Shown here piece by piece: positions 18,126-27,133 of a stretch of 64,000 nucleotides of DNA. The notes under the pieces were generated by a model, which did not search any database, had not been told where the DNA came from, and was given only the letters and a program-made list of their open reading frames with translations. The position numbers and the translations under genes are program-made. The stretch lies in NCBI RefSeq assembly GCF_018403285.1, contig NZ_BOSJ01000001.1, forward strand, positions 62,001 through 126,000, written 5' to 3'. This DNA comes from Paenibacillus sp. J45TS6. GTDB taxonomy: Bacteria; Bacillota; Bacilli; Paenibacillales; Paenibacillaceae. The first letter of the stretch is position 1, and every line of letters starts with the position of its first letter.

Positions 18126-19418
18126 CTACAACTCTCTGTCTTGATAAGGAGATAGATCCATATCCCGCTCAAGCTCTCTGAGCAGACGCTCCCCTTCATC
18201 CTCTTTCGGTTTTGGTGAGAAAAGCAGCTTTATACCGCCCCCGATGAAGATCAATGATACGACGATCGTGTTCATATAAGACTGAAGACTGTAAAAGAAC
18301 TGTAAGGACTCAAAGCGGCTCTCAAGCTCTGGAACTACCAGTCTCAGCAAAATATAATAAACACCCAGGAATAATAGTGCTGCACCGATCCACCGCTGAT
18401 AACGCGTCCACGCTTCAACCACCGGTTTATCATATAAGGGCTCTCTGCCGTACTTGCTTACCTGCTGAAGACCGTCAAAGAAACTATAGAACCAGATTAC
18501 TGGTATTAGAAAGAGAAAGAGGGACAAATTCAGCAAGTCCAATATATAAATACTCCCTAAAAATATCACCATAAGCTGAAGACCTCTTTTTTGAAGCCCC
18601 AGATACATCTGACCTGCCCCAGGGAAAACCGCAAGTAACGTAGCGATCACTTTACTCCGCTTTCCATGACTGCGACCATGTTCAATCTGCTCGAACAATG
18701 TCTTATCTTCTAGGATTCCCCCCGCTTGTTTGCGATGTACATGCTGAACCGCGTCAAACATACAGTACAGCCACATCACCGGCAGTAGAAGCAAAAAAAG
18801 AAGTATAACTCCTTCCCCCGAAATAGCCGCCACGAATAGCAGCATAATAGCGAGTCCGAAGAAACCGATTAGAAAGGATAATCCGCGTTGCAATAGTCCC
18901 ATGTGCAAGTGTCCGAGCCCTGGTACGAACGATAAGAGAATCGTAAAGAATCGTTCGCTTTCTTTCCCTTTTCCCTGATTCGGATACACATACCCTTCGT
19001 GCGGTGGAAAACCAAAAGGAGGTTCCATTCCAGGTCCTTGATCGTGCTGCATGCCGTAAAAGGACTCATTAGGGTTTAAGTTTGGATCTACTGCGGGTCC
19101 CATTTGCCCGTACGCCTCAGCATTTGGAACATAGTTAGGATAACCCGGCGGATATGGAGAATGTTCGGGTGCACGAAGCAGTTTAAAAACCAGACTAAAC
19201 ATACTGACCATCCATAGAAAGGCAGCCCCTAGTAACAAAACTAGAGCAAACTCCATTTCATTTCCGAGAGCAGCTAAAAAAGCCAATCCTACTATTCCAA
19301 AAAATAGGAATCCATAGATAAAACCCTTTACCCGGCTCTTATAATAATAATGTCCGAGCCCCGGCACAAAGTTAAGTAAAAAGGCAAGCAGTTTACTCCT
19401 GTCTTGCTGTATATTCAT
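18126..19418 (-). CDS. Polytopic membrane protein with three PGLGH-type repeats
   Basis: The 430-residue protein repeats one unit three times: a hydrophobic helix ending PG(L/A)G(H/Q) followed by (K/R)G and a second helix. The PG motifs are at about residues 19, 166 and 266. The second and third units add PVMWLYCMFDA / PVIWFYSFFDG. Pro/Gly/Tyr-rich sequence links units 1 and 2 (about 85-150). Two more helices lie near 345-360 and 382-400, with a charged C-terminus. Units resemble TM2-type domains of unknown function. The open frame reaches back to an ATG overlapping the anti-sigma stop, but the ATG used here has AAAGGAAG eight bases upstream. Third gene of an ECF sigma operon, so perhaps a sensor or target of that system. 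Confidence 0.75.
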   Translation of the reverse strand: MNIQQDRSKLLAFLLNFVPGLGHYYYKSRVKGFIYGFLFFGIVGLAFLAALGNEMEFALVLLLGAAFLWMVSMFSLVFKLLRAPEHSPYPPGYPNYVPNAEAYGQMGPAVDPNLNPNESFYGMQHDQGPGMEPPFGFPPHEGYVYPNQGKGKESERFFTILLSFVPGLGHLHMGLLQRGLSFLIGFFGLAIMLLFVAAISGEGVILLFLLLLPVMWLYCMFDAVQHVHRKQAGGILEDKTLFEQIEHGRSHGKRSKVIATLLAVFPGAGQMYLGLQKRGLQLMVIFLGSIYILDLLNLSLFLFLIPVIWFYSFFDGLQQVSKYGREPLYDKPVVEAWTRYQRWIGAALLFLGVYYILLRLVVPELESRFESLQFFYSLQSYMNTIVVSLIFIGGGIKLLFSPKPKEDEGERLLRELERDMDLSPYQDREL

Positions 19419-19459
19419 CTCATTGTCTTCCTTTCTTAAATCGAATGTATATCTATTCA

Positions 19460-19951
19460 TTACGGTTTAGGCTTTAACGTATCTAGCCAGCCAGTCGCCT
19501 TTTTCACCATAATCTCACTATAAGTTGTTGTTGCTAGGGTCTCGCTCTTGTATATATTTCCAGGTGCTAACCGGTCAAATACACCTGTAGATATAAAAAT
19601 CACCGTTATCGAAGCAGCTACCGTATAGTGAATCATTTTATGACTGAGGAGATGCTGCCACGGAAGCTTACCCGATTTCTTCTTTCTTTTTTCACTTCTC
19701 ACAGAAGAGTCAACCTGTTTCATAATCTCCTTGGTAAATTCTCTTTGATTAGGAATCTGCGGGAAAGTAAACGTCTTGTTGTTTTTTTGATGAGCCAAAC
19801 CTTCGTTTTGATTCAATAACTGAAGAGACATCAGATAGGAGGCGAGCGCTTCTTCATCAGTAAGGAGCTGCTCATCTATCTCTTCTCTCTCCGCTTGGGT
19901 TAGTGTCCCTTTGATATAAGCCGTAAAGCGGTCCTCATTTTGGTTATTCAC
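19460..19951 (-). CDS. Membrane-bound anti-sigma factor (no zinc motif)
   Basis: A 163-residue protein: an acidic N-terminal half (about 1-90), a basic stretch RSEKRKKKSGK, one transmembrane helix (about 108-125) and a short outer tail. It starts with GTG inside the end of the ECF sigma gene (8-base overlap), with GGAAGGAGG upstream, the usual arrangement for an anti-sigma factor. The HxxxCxxC zinc motif of many anti-sigmas is missing; no Cys is present at all. The role is inferred from position and topology. Confidence 0.72.
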   Translation of the reverse strand: MNNQNEDRFTAYIKGTLTQAEREEIDEQLLTDEEALASYLMSLQLLNQNEGLAHQKNNKTFTFPQIPNQREFTKEIMKQVDSSVRSEKRKKKSGKLPWQHLLSHKMIHYTVAASITVIFISTGVFDRLAPGNIYKSETLATTTYSEIMVKKATGWLDTLKPKP

Positions 19952-20495
19952 GCCATTCTTCCTCCTTCCAATGCTGCCTTATCCATATTCTCGCTCGGTA
20001 TAACCTGGATTCTACGGTTTTCACAGCAATACTGCATTCCTCCGCTATCTGCTCATAATTGTTTTCTTTTAGGTAATAAAGAATGATAATATCACGATAC
20101 TTGGGAGGAAGCATTCTGATTTTTTTCAGCAGTTCTTGTTTCTTTTCTTTTTTAATCAATTGATACACCGTATCCGCCTGCCGGTCAGGTATATGTATTA
20201 CATCGTTCTCATGTCCCGTCTCGGTTACCACTCTTCGGCTCACTTTTCTCTTCATATCAATCGCCTTATTTAGTGCAATTCGTGTAATCCAAGTCTTAAA
20301 TCCTTCCGATCGGTACTGGGGGAGAGATTTAAAGATTTGAACGAAAGCTTCCTGTGCGGCATCCTCCGCATCCTGAACATGATGAAGAACAGAATACGTA
20401 ACTTGAAAAATATGTTTACTATATTGATTAATAAGTTCACGGTATTTCGCATGATCTCCTTGAACAATGTCTTCAATCAATCTTGCTTCATCAAT
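19944..20495 (-). CDS. ECF RNA polymerase sigma factor; probable ATT start
   Basis: Region 2 is visible as DAEDAAQEAFVQIFKSLPQY with KTWITRIALNKAIDMKRK, and region 4 as LPPKYRDIIILYYLKENNYE followed by QIAEECSIAVKTVESRLYRA. The open frame extends upstream to a TTG at 20552, but that codon lies between the -35 and -10 of an ECF-type promoter and so outside the predicted mRNA. Within the mRNA the strong site GGAAGGAGGAG is seven bases before an in-frame ATT (20495) and 22 before an in-frame TTG (20480). I annotate ATT; the product is then 183 residues. The next gene is its likely anti-sigma. Confidence 0.85.
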   Translation of the reverse strand: MDEARLIEDIVQGDHAKYRELINQYSKHIFQVTYSVLHHVQDAEDAAQEAFVQIFKSLPQYRSEGFKTWITRIALNKAIDMKRKVSRRVVTETGHENDVIHIPDRQADTVYQLIKKEKKQELLKKIRMLPPKYRDIIILYYLKENNYEQIAEECSIAVKTVESRLYRARIWIRQHWKEEEWRE

Positions 20496-20532
20496 GGTCT
20501 CTCTCCTCCTTCCCCATATAAATAGACGTATG

Positions 20533-20558
20533 AACGAAGCGCATCCCTGCAAGTTTCA
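20533..20558 (-). promoter_or_regulatory. ECF-type promoter of the sigma/anti-sigma operon
   Basis: TGAAAC (-35, 20558-20553) and CGTT (-10, 20536-20533) are 16 bases apart, the pattern of Bacillus ECF promoters (TGAAAC, 16-17, CGTN). It would make the operon autoregulated, with a start near 20526. Confidence 0.6.
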
Positions 20559-20615
20559 TATAAAATAATTAAATTTTCTGAATTCGATCAACCTTTCATT
20601 TCTATTATCGCGAAA

Positions 20616-20652
20616 AGAGCGAAAAAAGGCACCCCTTATAAAGGAGTGCCTT
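20616..20652 (-). terminator. Terminator of the asnS-dnaD transcript
   Basis: AAGGCACTCCTT / AAGGGGTGCCTT on the minus strand (20652-20626), one mismatch, followed by TTTTTTCGC. It lies 17 bases after the dnaD stop. Confidence 0.88.
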
Positions 20653-20668
20653 ATATTAACCTATATAA

Positions 20669-21376
20669 TTAACGTCCACCACTACGGAAGCGGGCGGCGT
20701 ATGCTTTTACATCCTCGGTTGTCTTAACCCTATTGCGGCTCCATTCCAGTAATATACGATCAATATATCTGAAATGTACTTTCCCAGCAAACACAGCTTC
20801 CTTCAGAGCAAGCAATATCAACTCTTCAGGGTATCGATCCTGATCGATCCAGCCAGAGATCGTTTCATATTCCATGGGAGATAGAGGTCTGCCGAACTCA
20901 TTCTCAAAAATCCGAAACATGTTACGTTCTTCGACTTCTTCCATCGTTTGTCTTGAATTCTGCTGATAAGGTAATGCTGCTGATTTTCGAGCAACCGCTG
21001 GAGCAGATGATTCTTCTTGAAGACATTCCGCAAGTTTTACATATAATCCAAGCACATTATACCGCTCATATTGTATGCCACTCGCTTCATCCAAATCTTC
21101 GTCTATACTAACAAAACCATCTCTCATCAGCCTTTGCAAGCCACGAGCAACCTGTTCCGGCGGTATGTTCATTCGAACTGCCAATTCCTCCAGCGTTGGA
21201 AAATCATTTCCTTCCAGCTGTTGAAATGATATCAGATGTTGAATTAGAAGCATCTCTCCATCTGACAAACCAAGCCGGGTGTAATAACGGAGCAGTGCAT
21301 AAGGGAGCTGAACACTCCCCATAGACATCCCGTAAGCAATACCTTTCACCCATGTACCCTCACCTGGTTCGCTCAT
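20669..21376 (-). CDS. dnaD: DnaD replication-restart/initiation protein
   Basis: A 235-residue protein with a winged-helix N-terminal domain (LPYALLRYYTRLGLSDGEML) and a C-terminal DnaB/DnaD domain (about 145-225) ending FRYIDRILLEWSRN, the YxxxIxxW-type motif that binds DNA. DnaD helps load the replicative helicase with DnaA, DnaB and DnaI. Two codons upstream another ATG is open, but the AGGAGG site abuts it; the ATG used is seven bases away. It is 20 bases after asnS, as in Bacillus. Confidence 0.92.
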   Translation of the reverse strand: MSEPGEGTWVKGIAYGMSMGSVQLPYALLRYYTRLGLSDGEMLLIQHLISFQQLEGNDFPTLEELAVRMNIPPEQVARGLQRLMRDGFVSIDEDLDEASGIQYERYNVLGLYVKLAECLQEESSAPAVARKSAALPYQQNSRQTMEEVEERNMFRIFENEFGRPLSPMEYETISGWIDQDRYPEELILLALKEAVFAGKVHFRYIDRILLEWSRNRVKTTEDVKAYAARFRSGGR

Positions 21377-21396
21377 TAACATACCTCCTACGATCC

Positions 21397-22692
21397 TTAC
21401 GGATAAAGACGATACAGTGTGCGTGGGAATGGGATCGTTTCACGTACATGATCAAGTCCGCAAATCCAAGCTACTGTACGTTCAAGTCCAAGACCAAATC
21501 CGGAGTGAGGAACAGATCCATAGGTGCGAAGATCCAAGTACCACTGATAAGCTTCACGGGAAAGATTATGTTCTTCAAAACGCTCTTCCATCAGTTTCGG
21601 ATCGTCAATACGCTGGGACCCGCCGATAATTTCGCCGTATCCTTCCGGTGCGATCATGTCTGCACATAATACCACTTCTGGACGGTTCGGATCTGGTTTC
21701 ATATAGAAAGCTTTAATTCCTGCTGGATAGTGAGTAATGAATACAGGTTTGTCGTATTTTTCGGCAATCGCTGTTTCATGAGGAGCACCAAAATCTTCAC
21801 CCCACGGAATATCAAAACCTTCTCCTTGCAGGAATGTAATTGCCTCATCATACGTAATACGCGGGAATGGAGCTTTGATATTCTCGAGTTTGGAGATATC
21901 ACGGCCGATGCTTTCCAGCTCTTTACGGCAGTTTTTCACTACCGACTGTACTACATGTGAAATGAACTCTTCCTGAATACGCAAGCTTTCTTCATGATCC
22001 ACAAATGCCATTTCCGGTTCAATCATCCAGAATTCAATTAAGTGACGGCGAGTTTTGGATTTTTCTGCACGGAAAGTAGGACCAAAGGAATACACTTTAC
22101 CAAGAGCCATTGCAGCTGCTTCCATATAAAGCTGACCGCTTTGTGTCAGGTATGCATCCTCATCAAAGTATTTGATGTGGAACAGGTTGGTTGTTCCTTC
22201 AGCAGAAGAAGGTGTCAGGATCGGAGGATCTACAATCGTAAATCCATTGGTATCAAAATACTCCTGAACTGCGCGGATAATTTCCGCACGGATCACCATA
22301 ATTGCACGCTGTTTGTTAGAACGAAGCCACAAGTGGCGATGATCCATCAAGAAATCAACACCGTGTTCTTTCGGCGTAATTGGATAATTTTCAGTTAAAT
22401 GAATAATTTCAATTCCTGTTACCGTAAGTTCATATCCAGACTGGCTGCGCGGCTCTTCACGAACCACCCCTGTTACATAAAGTGAACTTTCTTGGGTAAG
22501 ACTTTTGGCGTTGTTCCAAATTTCTTCAGAAACTTCACTTTTCACCACAACCCCCTGGATATAGCCTGTACCGTCGCGAAGCTGTAAAAATTGAATTTTA
22601 CCGCTGGAGCGCTTGTTATTGATCCAAGCACCGATCGTTACTGTCTCTCCAACGTGCTTGCTGACATTGCGAATGTCACTTTTCGTGCTCAT
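21397..22692 (-). CDS. asnS: Asparaginyl-tRNA synthetase
   Basis: A 431-residue class II synthetase. The N-terminal OB fold ([20 protein letters not shown], then LRDGTG) binds the anticodon. The catalytic domain shows motif 2 in [20 protein letters not shown] and motif 3 in [15 protein letters not shown]. These fit AsnRS rather than AspRS (no long insertion, length about 430). A GGGAGAG site precedes the ATG. dnaD follows in the same unit. Confidence 0.97.
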   Translation of the reverse strand: MSTKSDIRNVSKHVGETVTIGAWINNKRSSGKIQFLQLRDGTGYIQGVVVKSEVSEEIWNNAKSLTQESSLYVTGVVREEPRSQSGYELTVTGIEIIHLTENYPITPKEHGVDFLMDHRHLWLRSNKQRAIMVIRAEIIRAVQEYFDTNGFTIVDPPILTPSSAEGTTNLFHIKYFDEDAYLTQSGQLYMEAAAMALGKVYSFGPTFRAEKSKTRRHLIEFWMIEPEMAFVDHEESLRIQEEFISHVVQSVVKNCRKELESIGRDISKLENIKAPFPRITYDEAITFLQGEGFDIPWGEDFGAPHETAIAEKYDKPVFITHYPAGIKAFYMKPDPNRPEVVLCADMIAPEGYGEIIGGSQRIDDPKLMEERFEEHNLSREAYQWYLDLRTYGSVPHSGFGLGLERTVAWICGLDHVRETIPFPRTLYRLYP

Positions 22693-22722
22693 TCCGATCT
22701 CTCCCTGCTTATATAATATTAA

Positions 22723-23928
22723 TTATTGAGTTGCTCCTACAATACGATGTGTATCGCGTGCAATCACAAGTTCTTCATTCGTTGGAATCACAAGAACCTC
22801 TACTTTAGAATTTGCTGAAGAGATACGGCGCGGTTCACCAGAACGGATTTTATTCAGCTCTTCGTCTACTTCAACACCAAGATAAGTAAGCTGCTCAAGA
22901 ACACGCTGGCGAAGTACAACGGAATTCTCTCCAACCCCTGCTGTAAAGACGATCACATCAACACCGTTCATCGCTGCAGCATAGGAACCAATGTATTTAC
23001 GAAGACGGTACTCATACATATTGAAAGCAAGTGTAGAGTTTGGCTCACCGTTCTCCATTCCTTCTGTAATCTCACGCATGTCGCTGCTGATACCGGAGAT
23101 GGCAAGCAGTCCACTATGTTTATTAAGCATCGAATTTACTTCGTTAATCGTAAGTTCTTCTTTGTTCATCACATAAGGTACAATCGCTGGATCGAGATCA
23201 CCACTGCGTGTTCCCATCATCAGACCTTCAAGAGGAGTCATACCCATCGAAGTATCAACGGAAACCCCATTCTTCACTGCTGTTAAGCTGCCCCCGTTAC
23301 CTACGTGACATGTAATGATCTTCAGGTCTTCGATCGGACGATTAAGGAATTCAGCAGCTGCTTTACTTACAAAATCGTGGGAAGTACCGTGTGCACCATA
23401 ACGACGTACTTTGTACTTGTTATAAAGAACACGTGGAATAGCATACAGGTATGCGTGTTCAGGCATCGTTTGATGGAATGCAGTATCAAATACGACAACC
23501 TGCGGAATACCCGGCATATTTAGCTCTGCTGCGTTAATTCCCATCATCGCAGCTGGGTTATGAAGCGGTGCAAGGTCGATCAGACGACGGATCTCAGCTT
23601 TTACTTCATCCGTTACGAGAGCCGATTCTTTAAAAGCTTCCCCGCCGTGTACTACGCGGTGACCTACTGCTTGGATTTCTGAAATCGAGCTCATTACACC
23701 GTGAACTTCATGAGTCAATTTATCCAGCACTTTACGAATAGCAGTTGTGTGCTCAAGAATTTCGCTTACTTCTGTAACTTCTTCTTTACCTGTTGGTTTG
23801 TGATTCAAGATTGAAGAATCCATACCAATCCGTTCTACAAGTCCTTTTGCCAGAACAGATTCATTCGTCATGTCATATACTTGGTATTTCAGAGAAGAAC
23901 TCCCTGAATTGATAACTAAAATTTTCAT
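22723..23928 (-). CDS. ackA: Acetate kinase
   Basis: AckA interconverts acetyl phosphate and acetate with ADP/ATP. The 401-residue protein starts MKILVINSGSSSLKYQVYDM and shows VGHRVVHGGE, AHGTSHDFVS, GNGGSLTAV and FTAGVGENS, the ASKHA-fold motifs of the family. Its ATG overlaps the stop of the upstream dehydrogenase gene by four bases (ATGA), so the two are coupled. This pairing suggests acyl-CoA/acetyl phosphate metabolism. pta is not nearby. Confidence 0.97.
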   Translation of the reverse strand: MKILVINSGSSSLKYQVYDMTNESVLAKGLVERIGMDSSILNHKPTGKEEVTEVSEILEHTTAIRKVLDKLTHEVHGVMSSISEIQAVGHRVVHGGEAFKESALVTDEVKAEIRRLIDLAPLHNPAAMMGINAAELNMPGIPQVVVFDTAFHQTMPEHAYLYAIPRVLYNKYKVRRYGAHGTSHDFVSKAAAEFLNRPIEDLKIITCHVGNGGSLTAVKNGVSVDTSMGMTPLEGLMMGTRSGDLDPAIVPYVMNKEELTINEVNSMLNKHSGLLAISGISSDMREITEGMENGEPNSTLAFNMYEYRLRKYIGSYAAAMNGVDVIVFTAGVGENSVVLRQRVLEQLTYLGVEVDEELNKIRSGEPRRISSANSKVEVLVIPTNEELVIARDTHRIVGATQ

Positions 23929-24797
23929 ACTCGATCACCATCCTTGTCGTACTTGAAGAAGCCTTCTCCTGTTTTTACGCCGAGTTGTCCAGCGCGAACC
24001 ATTTTCTTCAGAACAGTAGACGGTCTATACTTCAGTTCACCAAACTCGCGGAACATCCCATCAAGCGCTGCATGAACAGAATCAAGTCCGAAACGATCCG
24101 CCATTTCAAGCGGTCCATGTTGGAATTTGTAACCAATACGTACTGCTTCATCGATATCTTCTGCAGAAGCAACTCCCTCTTCAAGTAGATGAAGAGCCTC
24201 GTTAATGTGAAGGCAGATCAGACGAGAAGTAACAAATCCAGGAGACTCATAAACCATGATCCCTTTTTTGCCAAGCACTTCTTCTGCAAACTGTTTTGTA
24301 GCATTGAACGTTTCATCAGAAGTTTTAAGACCACGAATAATTTCAACCATATCAATGCTGGAAACCGGATGTGTCCAGTGAAGTCCGATCATACGTTCAG
24401 GAGAATTAGTGGCACCTGCAAGCTCAGTTAAGCTAAGAGTAGAAGTATTACTAGTCAGAATAATATCGTTACCAATGACTTCTTCCAGTTTTCTAAAGAG
24501 AACTTTTTTCTCTTCCAGATCTTCTGTAATGGTCTCTATGATCAAATCACAAACAGAAAGTTCCTCATAACTTGTCGTTTTATGGATTCTTGACAAGATT
24601 AATTTCTTCTCTGCTTGGGTGATAGCCCACTTCTCTAATTTCTTATCGAGTCCTGTTTCAATCATTTCTACTGAATGATCTAATTTCTCAGGGGTTTGTT
24701 CTACGAGCAAGACGTCGAGGCCTTTGGCTGCAAGCATTTCTGCTATACCTTGGCCCATTGTACCTCCGCCGATAACTCCTATTTTTTTAAACAACAT
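23925..24797 (-). CDS. 3-hydroxyacyl-CoA (3-hydroxybutyryl-CoA) dehydrogenase
   Basis: A 290-residue NAD-dependent dehydrogenase of the Hbd/MmgB type. The Rossmann motif is IGVIGGGTMGQGIA; the catalytic His-Glu region reads GLHWTHPVSSIDMVEI, and SPGFVTSRLICLHINEALHL marks the C-terminal domain. The family usually has HFFNP at the HWTHP position; this variant is noted. It oxidises 3-hydroxyacyl-CoA or works in the butyrate direction; the direction cannot be told. It is first in a two-gene unit with ackA. Confidence 0.88.
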   Translation of the reverse strand: MLFKKIGVIGGGTMGQGIAEMLAAKGLDVLLVEQTPEKLDHSVEMIETGLDKKLEKWAITQAEKKLILSRIHKTTSYEELSVCDLIIETITEDLEEKKVLFRKLEEVIGNDIILTSNTSTLSLTELAGATNSPERMIGLHWTHPVSSIDMVEIIRGLKTSDETFNATKQFAEEVLGKKGIMVYESPGFVTSRLICLHINEALHLLEEGVASAEDIDEAVRIGYKFQHGPLEMADRFGLDSVHAALDGMFREFGELKYRPSTVLKKMVRAGQLGVKTGEGFFKYDKDGDRV

Positions 24798-24907
24798 GGT
24801 TACTGCTCCATCCCTTTCTTGGTCTCTAGTAATATTTTGTATTCTTCTTTGTCGAAAAATACATTTTATGACCCAACATCTAATAATATCTTAGCACGAA
24901 ACAAAAG

Positions 24908-24942
24908 TAAAAAAAAATAACCAGCATCATAGATTATGCTGG
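24908..24942 (-). terminator. Terminator overlapping the end of the FtsH-like gene
   Basis: CCAGCAT / ATGCTGG (24942-24936 with 24927-24921 on the minus strand) overlaps the stop codon and is followed by TTATTTTTTTTT. Confidence 0.85.
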
Positions 24943-26436
24943 CAATAATGTACTTTCTTTGAATAATTTGCGAAATTCATCACCAGATAACACTTCTTCT
25001 TTAAGCAGGATGCTTAATGATTGATCAAAGATAGGACCGTGATCGATCAACAGCTGCTTTGTACGGGAGAAAAGGTCATTTAATATCGCTGCGTTTTCTT
25101 TCGACATCTCGGCCTGTGAGACCATCTCAAGATGCACAATCCCGAGTCCCGTAAGTCCAGAGCTGATCATTGTTTTAACAATATCTAATGCTTGCTCAAA
25201 ATCATTTCTTGAACCCGTACTGCGGCCTCCGTAGTAAATTTCTTCTGCTGCTGCACCGCCTAACGCAATCATAATTTGAGCTTCTAAAAACTCTTTGGTG
25301 TATAAGTATTGTTCTTCTTGCGGGTTATGTCTTACATAGCCTAACGCTTGTCCACGAGGACTTAAAGCAACCTGGCCGACACTATTTGGACGTACTGCTT
25401 CTGCCGCAATGGCATGTCCTAATTCGTGCACTGCTACCCGCTTTTTCTCTTCTTCATTTGATTCTCTGTCTGTTTTTTCACCCATCATCACCTTATCGAT
25501 GGCCATGGAAAGATGTTTTTGCAAAATATAACTACTATCATCCCGCATCGCATAAATCGCTGCTTCGTTCATTAGACTTTCCAGTTGGGCACCAGAGAAG
25601 CCATAGGACTCTTCCGCAATTTTATCCATGTTAATGTTTTTATCAAGCGGCTTGTTTTTGGCATGCAGTTCAAGAATATGTCTGCGTCCTTTTTTATCCG
25701 GCAAGTCCACTTGTATATGTCTATCAAAACGTCCTGGGCGAAGCAAAGCGCTGTCCAGCATTTCTTTACGGTTGGTTGCAGCTATGATTAGAATACGCGG
25801 TGCGTCGGATGTATAGATCCCATCCATTTCCGTCAGAAGCTGATTTAGGGTCTGATCGTATTCACGTTGTTGCCCGCCTTCTCGTTTACCGCCAATAACA
25901 TCGATTTCATCAATAAAAATGATTGCATTTTCTTTATTTTCCTTGGCTGCTCGCGTTCTCGCATCACGGAACAGCTCCCGAACACGGCCCGCACCCACAC
26001 CAACATACATTTCTACAAATTCACTGCCTGATGTAGCAATAAACACGGAATTCGTGTAATGTGCTGCTGCTTTGGCCATGAGTGTTTTACCTGTTCCCGG
26101 AGGGCCGGTTAACAAGATCCCTTTTAAGGGACGGATACCAAATTTCTGTATTTCCTCATGTCTGATTAAAAAATCAAGCGCCTCTCTAAGCTCCTGTTTC
26201 GCACTATCTTGACCGCCTATTTCCTCAAAAGTGAGCTTCTTCGGACCTGCTTTTTTTCGCTTTCTTTCACTGCTTGCACCGACGGTCAGACCGCCGCGCA
26301 TCTGCATAAGAAGAAATACACCTCCAACAAGAAGCCCCATAAGCAATAAGGGAACTACATTAACCCCAATATAGACGAGAAATAAGAAAATGACGGGCGT
26401 TGCGCCAATCAAGATTTCCTTGGTCCACTTAGGCAT
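24934..26436 (-). CDS. Short FtsH-like membrane AAA+ zinc metalloprotease
   Basis: This 500-residue protein has two close N-terminal membrane helices (about 8-46) and no large extracytoplasmic domain between them, unlike classic FtsH. The AAA module shows Walker A GPPGTGKT (111-118), pore loop MYVGVGAGR (about 143-151; FtsH has FVGVGA), Walker B IFIDEID (173-179) and ATNRKEMLDSALLRPGRFDR (220-239). The M41 peptidase has HELGH (337-341) and the third metal ligand region STGSRNDFEQA. The catalytic residues look intact. It overlaps by eight bases the end of a small membrane-anchored protein gene, a possible adaptor. It is distinct from the housekeeping FtsH, which normally lies near tilS-hpt. 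Confidence 0.9.
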   Translation of the reverse strand: MPKWTKEILIGATPVIFLFLVYIGVNVVPLLLMGLLVGGVFLLMQMRGGLTVGASSERKRKKAGPKKLTFEEIGGQDSAKQELREALDFLIRHEEIQKFGIRPLKGILLTGPPGTGKTLMAKAAAHYTNSVFIATSGSEFVEMYVGVGAGRVRELFRDARTRAAKENKENAIIFIDEIDVIGGKREGGQQREYDQTLNQLLTEMDGIYTSDAPRILIIAATNRKEMLDSALLRPGRFDRHIQVDLPDKKGRRHILELHAKNKPLDKNINMDKIAEESYGFSGAQLESLMNEAAIYAMRDDSSYILQKHLSMAIDKVMMGEKTDRESNEEEKKRVAVHELGHAIAAEAVRPNSVGQVALSPRGQALGYVRHNPQEEQYLYTKEFLEAQIMIALGGAAAEEIYYGGRSTGSRNDFEQALDIVKTMISSGLTGLGIVHLEMVSQAEMSKENAAILNDLFSRTKQLLIDHGPIFDQSLSILLKEEVLSGDEFRKLFKESTLLPA

Positions 26437-26956
26437 TTGGCCATACCCCCATCGTTGCCGACTGTCTCGGCAAAATAATAAACTTGCTTGCCTCTCCGTC
26501 AGATAGACTTACATACACATTCTGATCATCCATGTCGTAATCTACTTGTATGCTGCCATCACTCATTTTCTGCAGTTCTTCAGGAATCTGAGTATATTGT
26601 CTTGTTTCCATTGCTTCTGCTACCGTGAACAAGGCAGTTGACCAAAATTCATCGAGTTCCTCTGTGGAATGATTTTTTACGTCAAGTTTAAGTTTCTTTC
26701 CCTTTAAATACGGATTTCCATCTGTATGAATAAGTTCAACTAGACCCCTTAGATTCGTTTGAGGCTCCAAATCGAGATTCAAAGTCACTTCCTTTGGGGT
26801 AATATCTATTTGAACATTGTTGACACCTTCGTATGCTGAAACCAACTTATCAATTGGTTTAATCATAGCCACCTGACGGTACGCAAACCAACCGCCAAAC
26901 AGCAGTGTAGCAGTAACGAACAAAGATACTGCAATTGGGATGGGACGCAATTTCAA
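26429..26956 (-). CDS. Membrane-anchored protein of unknown function, partner of the FtsH-like protease by position
   Basis: The 175-residue protein has one N-terminal membrane helix (IPIAVSLFVTATLLFGGWFA) and a soluble domain, probably outside the membrane, with alternating strands (VQIDITPKEVTLNLDL and similar). No motif is recognised. The open frame is longer, but the TTG used here has GGGAGG seven bases upstream; an earlier ATG would read through the ribosome site. Its stop lies inside the start of the FtsH-like gene, so translation is coupled. Confidence 0.68.
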   Translation of the reverse strand: MKLRPIPIAVSLFVTATLLFGGWFAYRQVAMIKPIDKLVSAYEGVNNVQIDITPKEVTLNLDLEPQTNLRGLVELIHTDGNPYLKGKKLKLDVKNHSTEELDEFWSTALFTVAEAMETRQYTQIPEELQKMSDGSIQVDYDMDDQNVYVSLSDGEASKFIILPRQSATMGVWPNA

Positions 26957-27065
26957 GTGACAACCTCCCTTACTTTTAGTCTTTTTGCTGTAAATAAAAT
27001 CTATAAATATAGCATAACATATCGTAAGCATGAAATCTAAACTATGAAACATTTTTCTATGTTAC

Positions 27066-27115
27066 CAAATAAAATAACCCCCGAGTGATCTATATCGACC
27101 ATTCGGGGGTTATTT
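27066..27115 (-). terminator. Terminator after the YpmB-like gene
   Basis: AAATAACCCCCGA (27072-27084) pairs with TCGGGGGTTATTT (27103-27115); it is followed on the minus strand by TATTTGG, a modest T tract. The stem is very stable. Confidence 0.85.
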
Positions 27116-27133
27116 GTTATATCAATTTACTTC

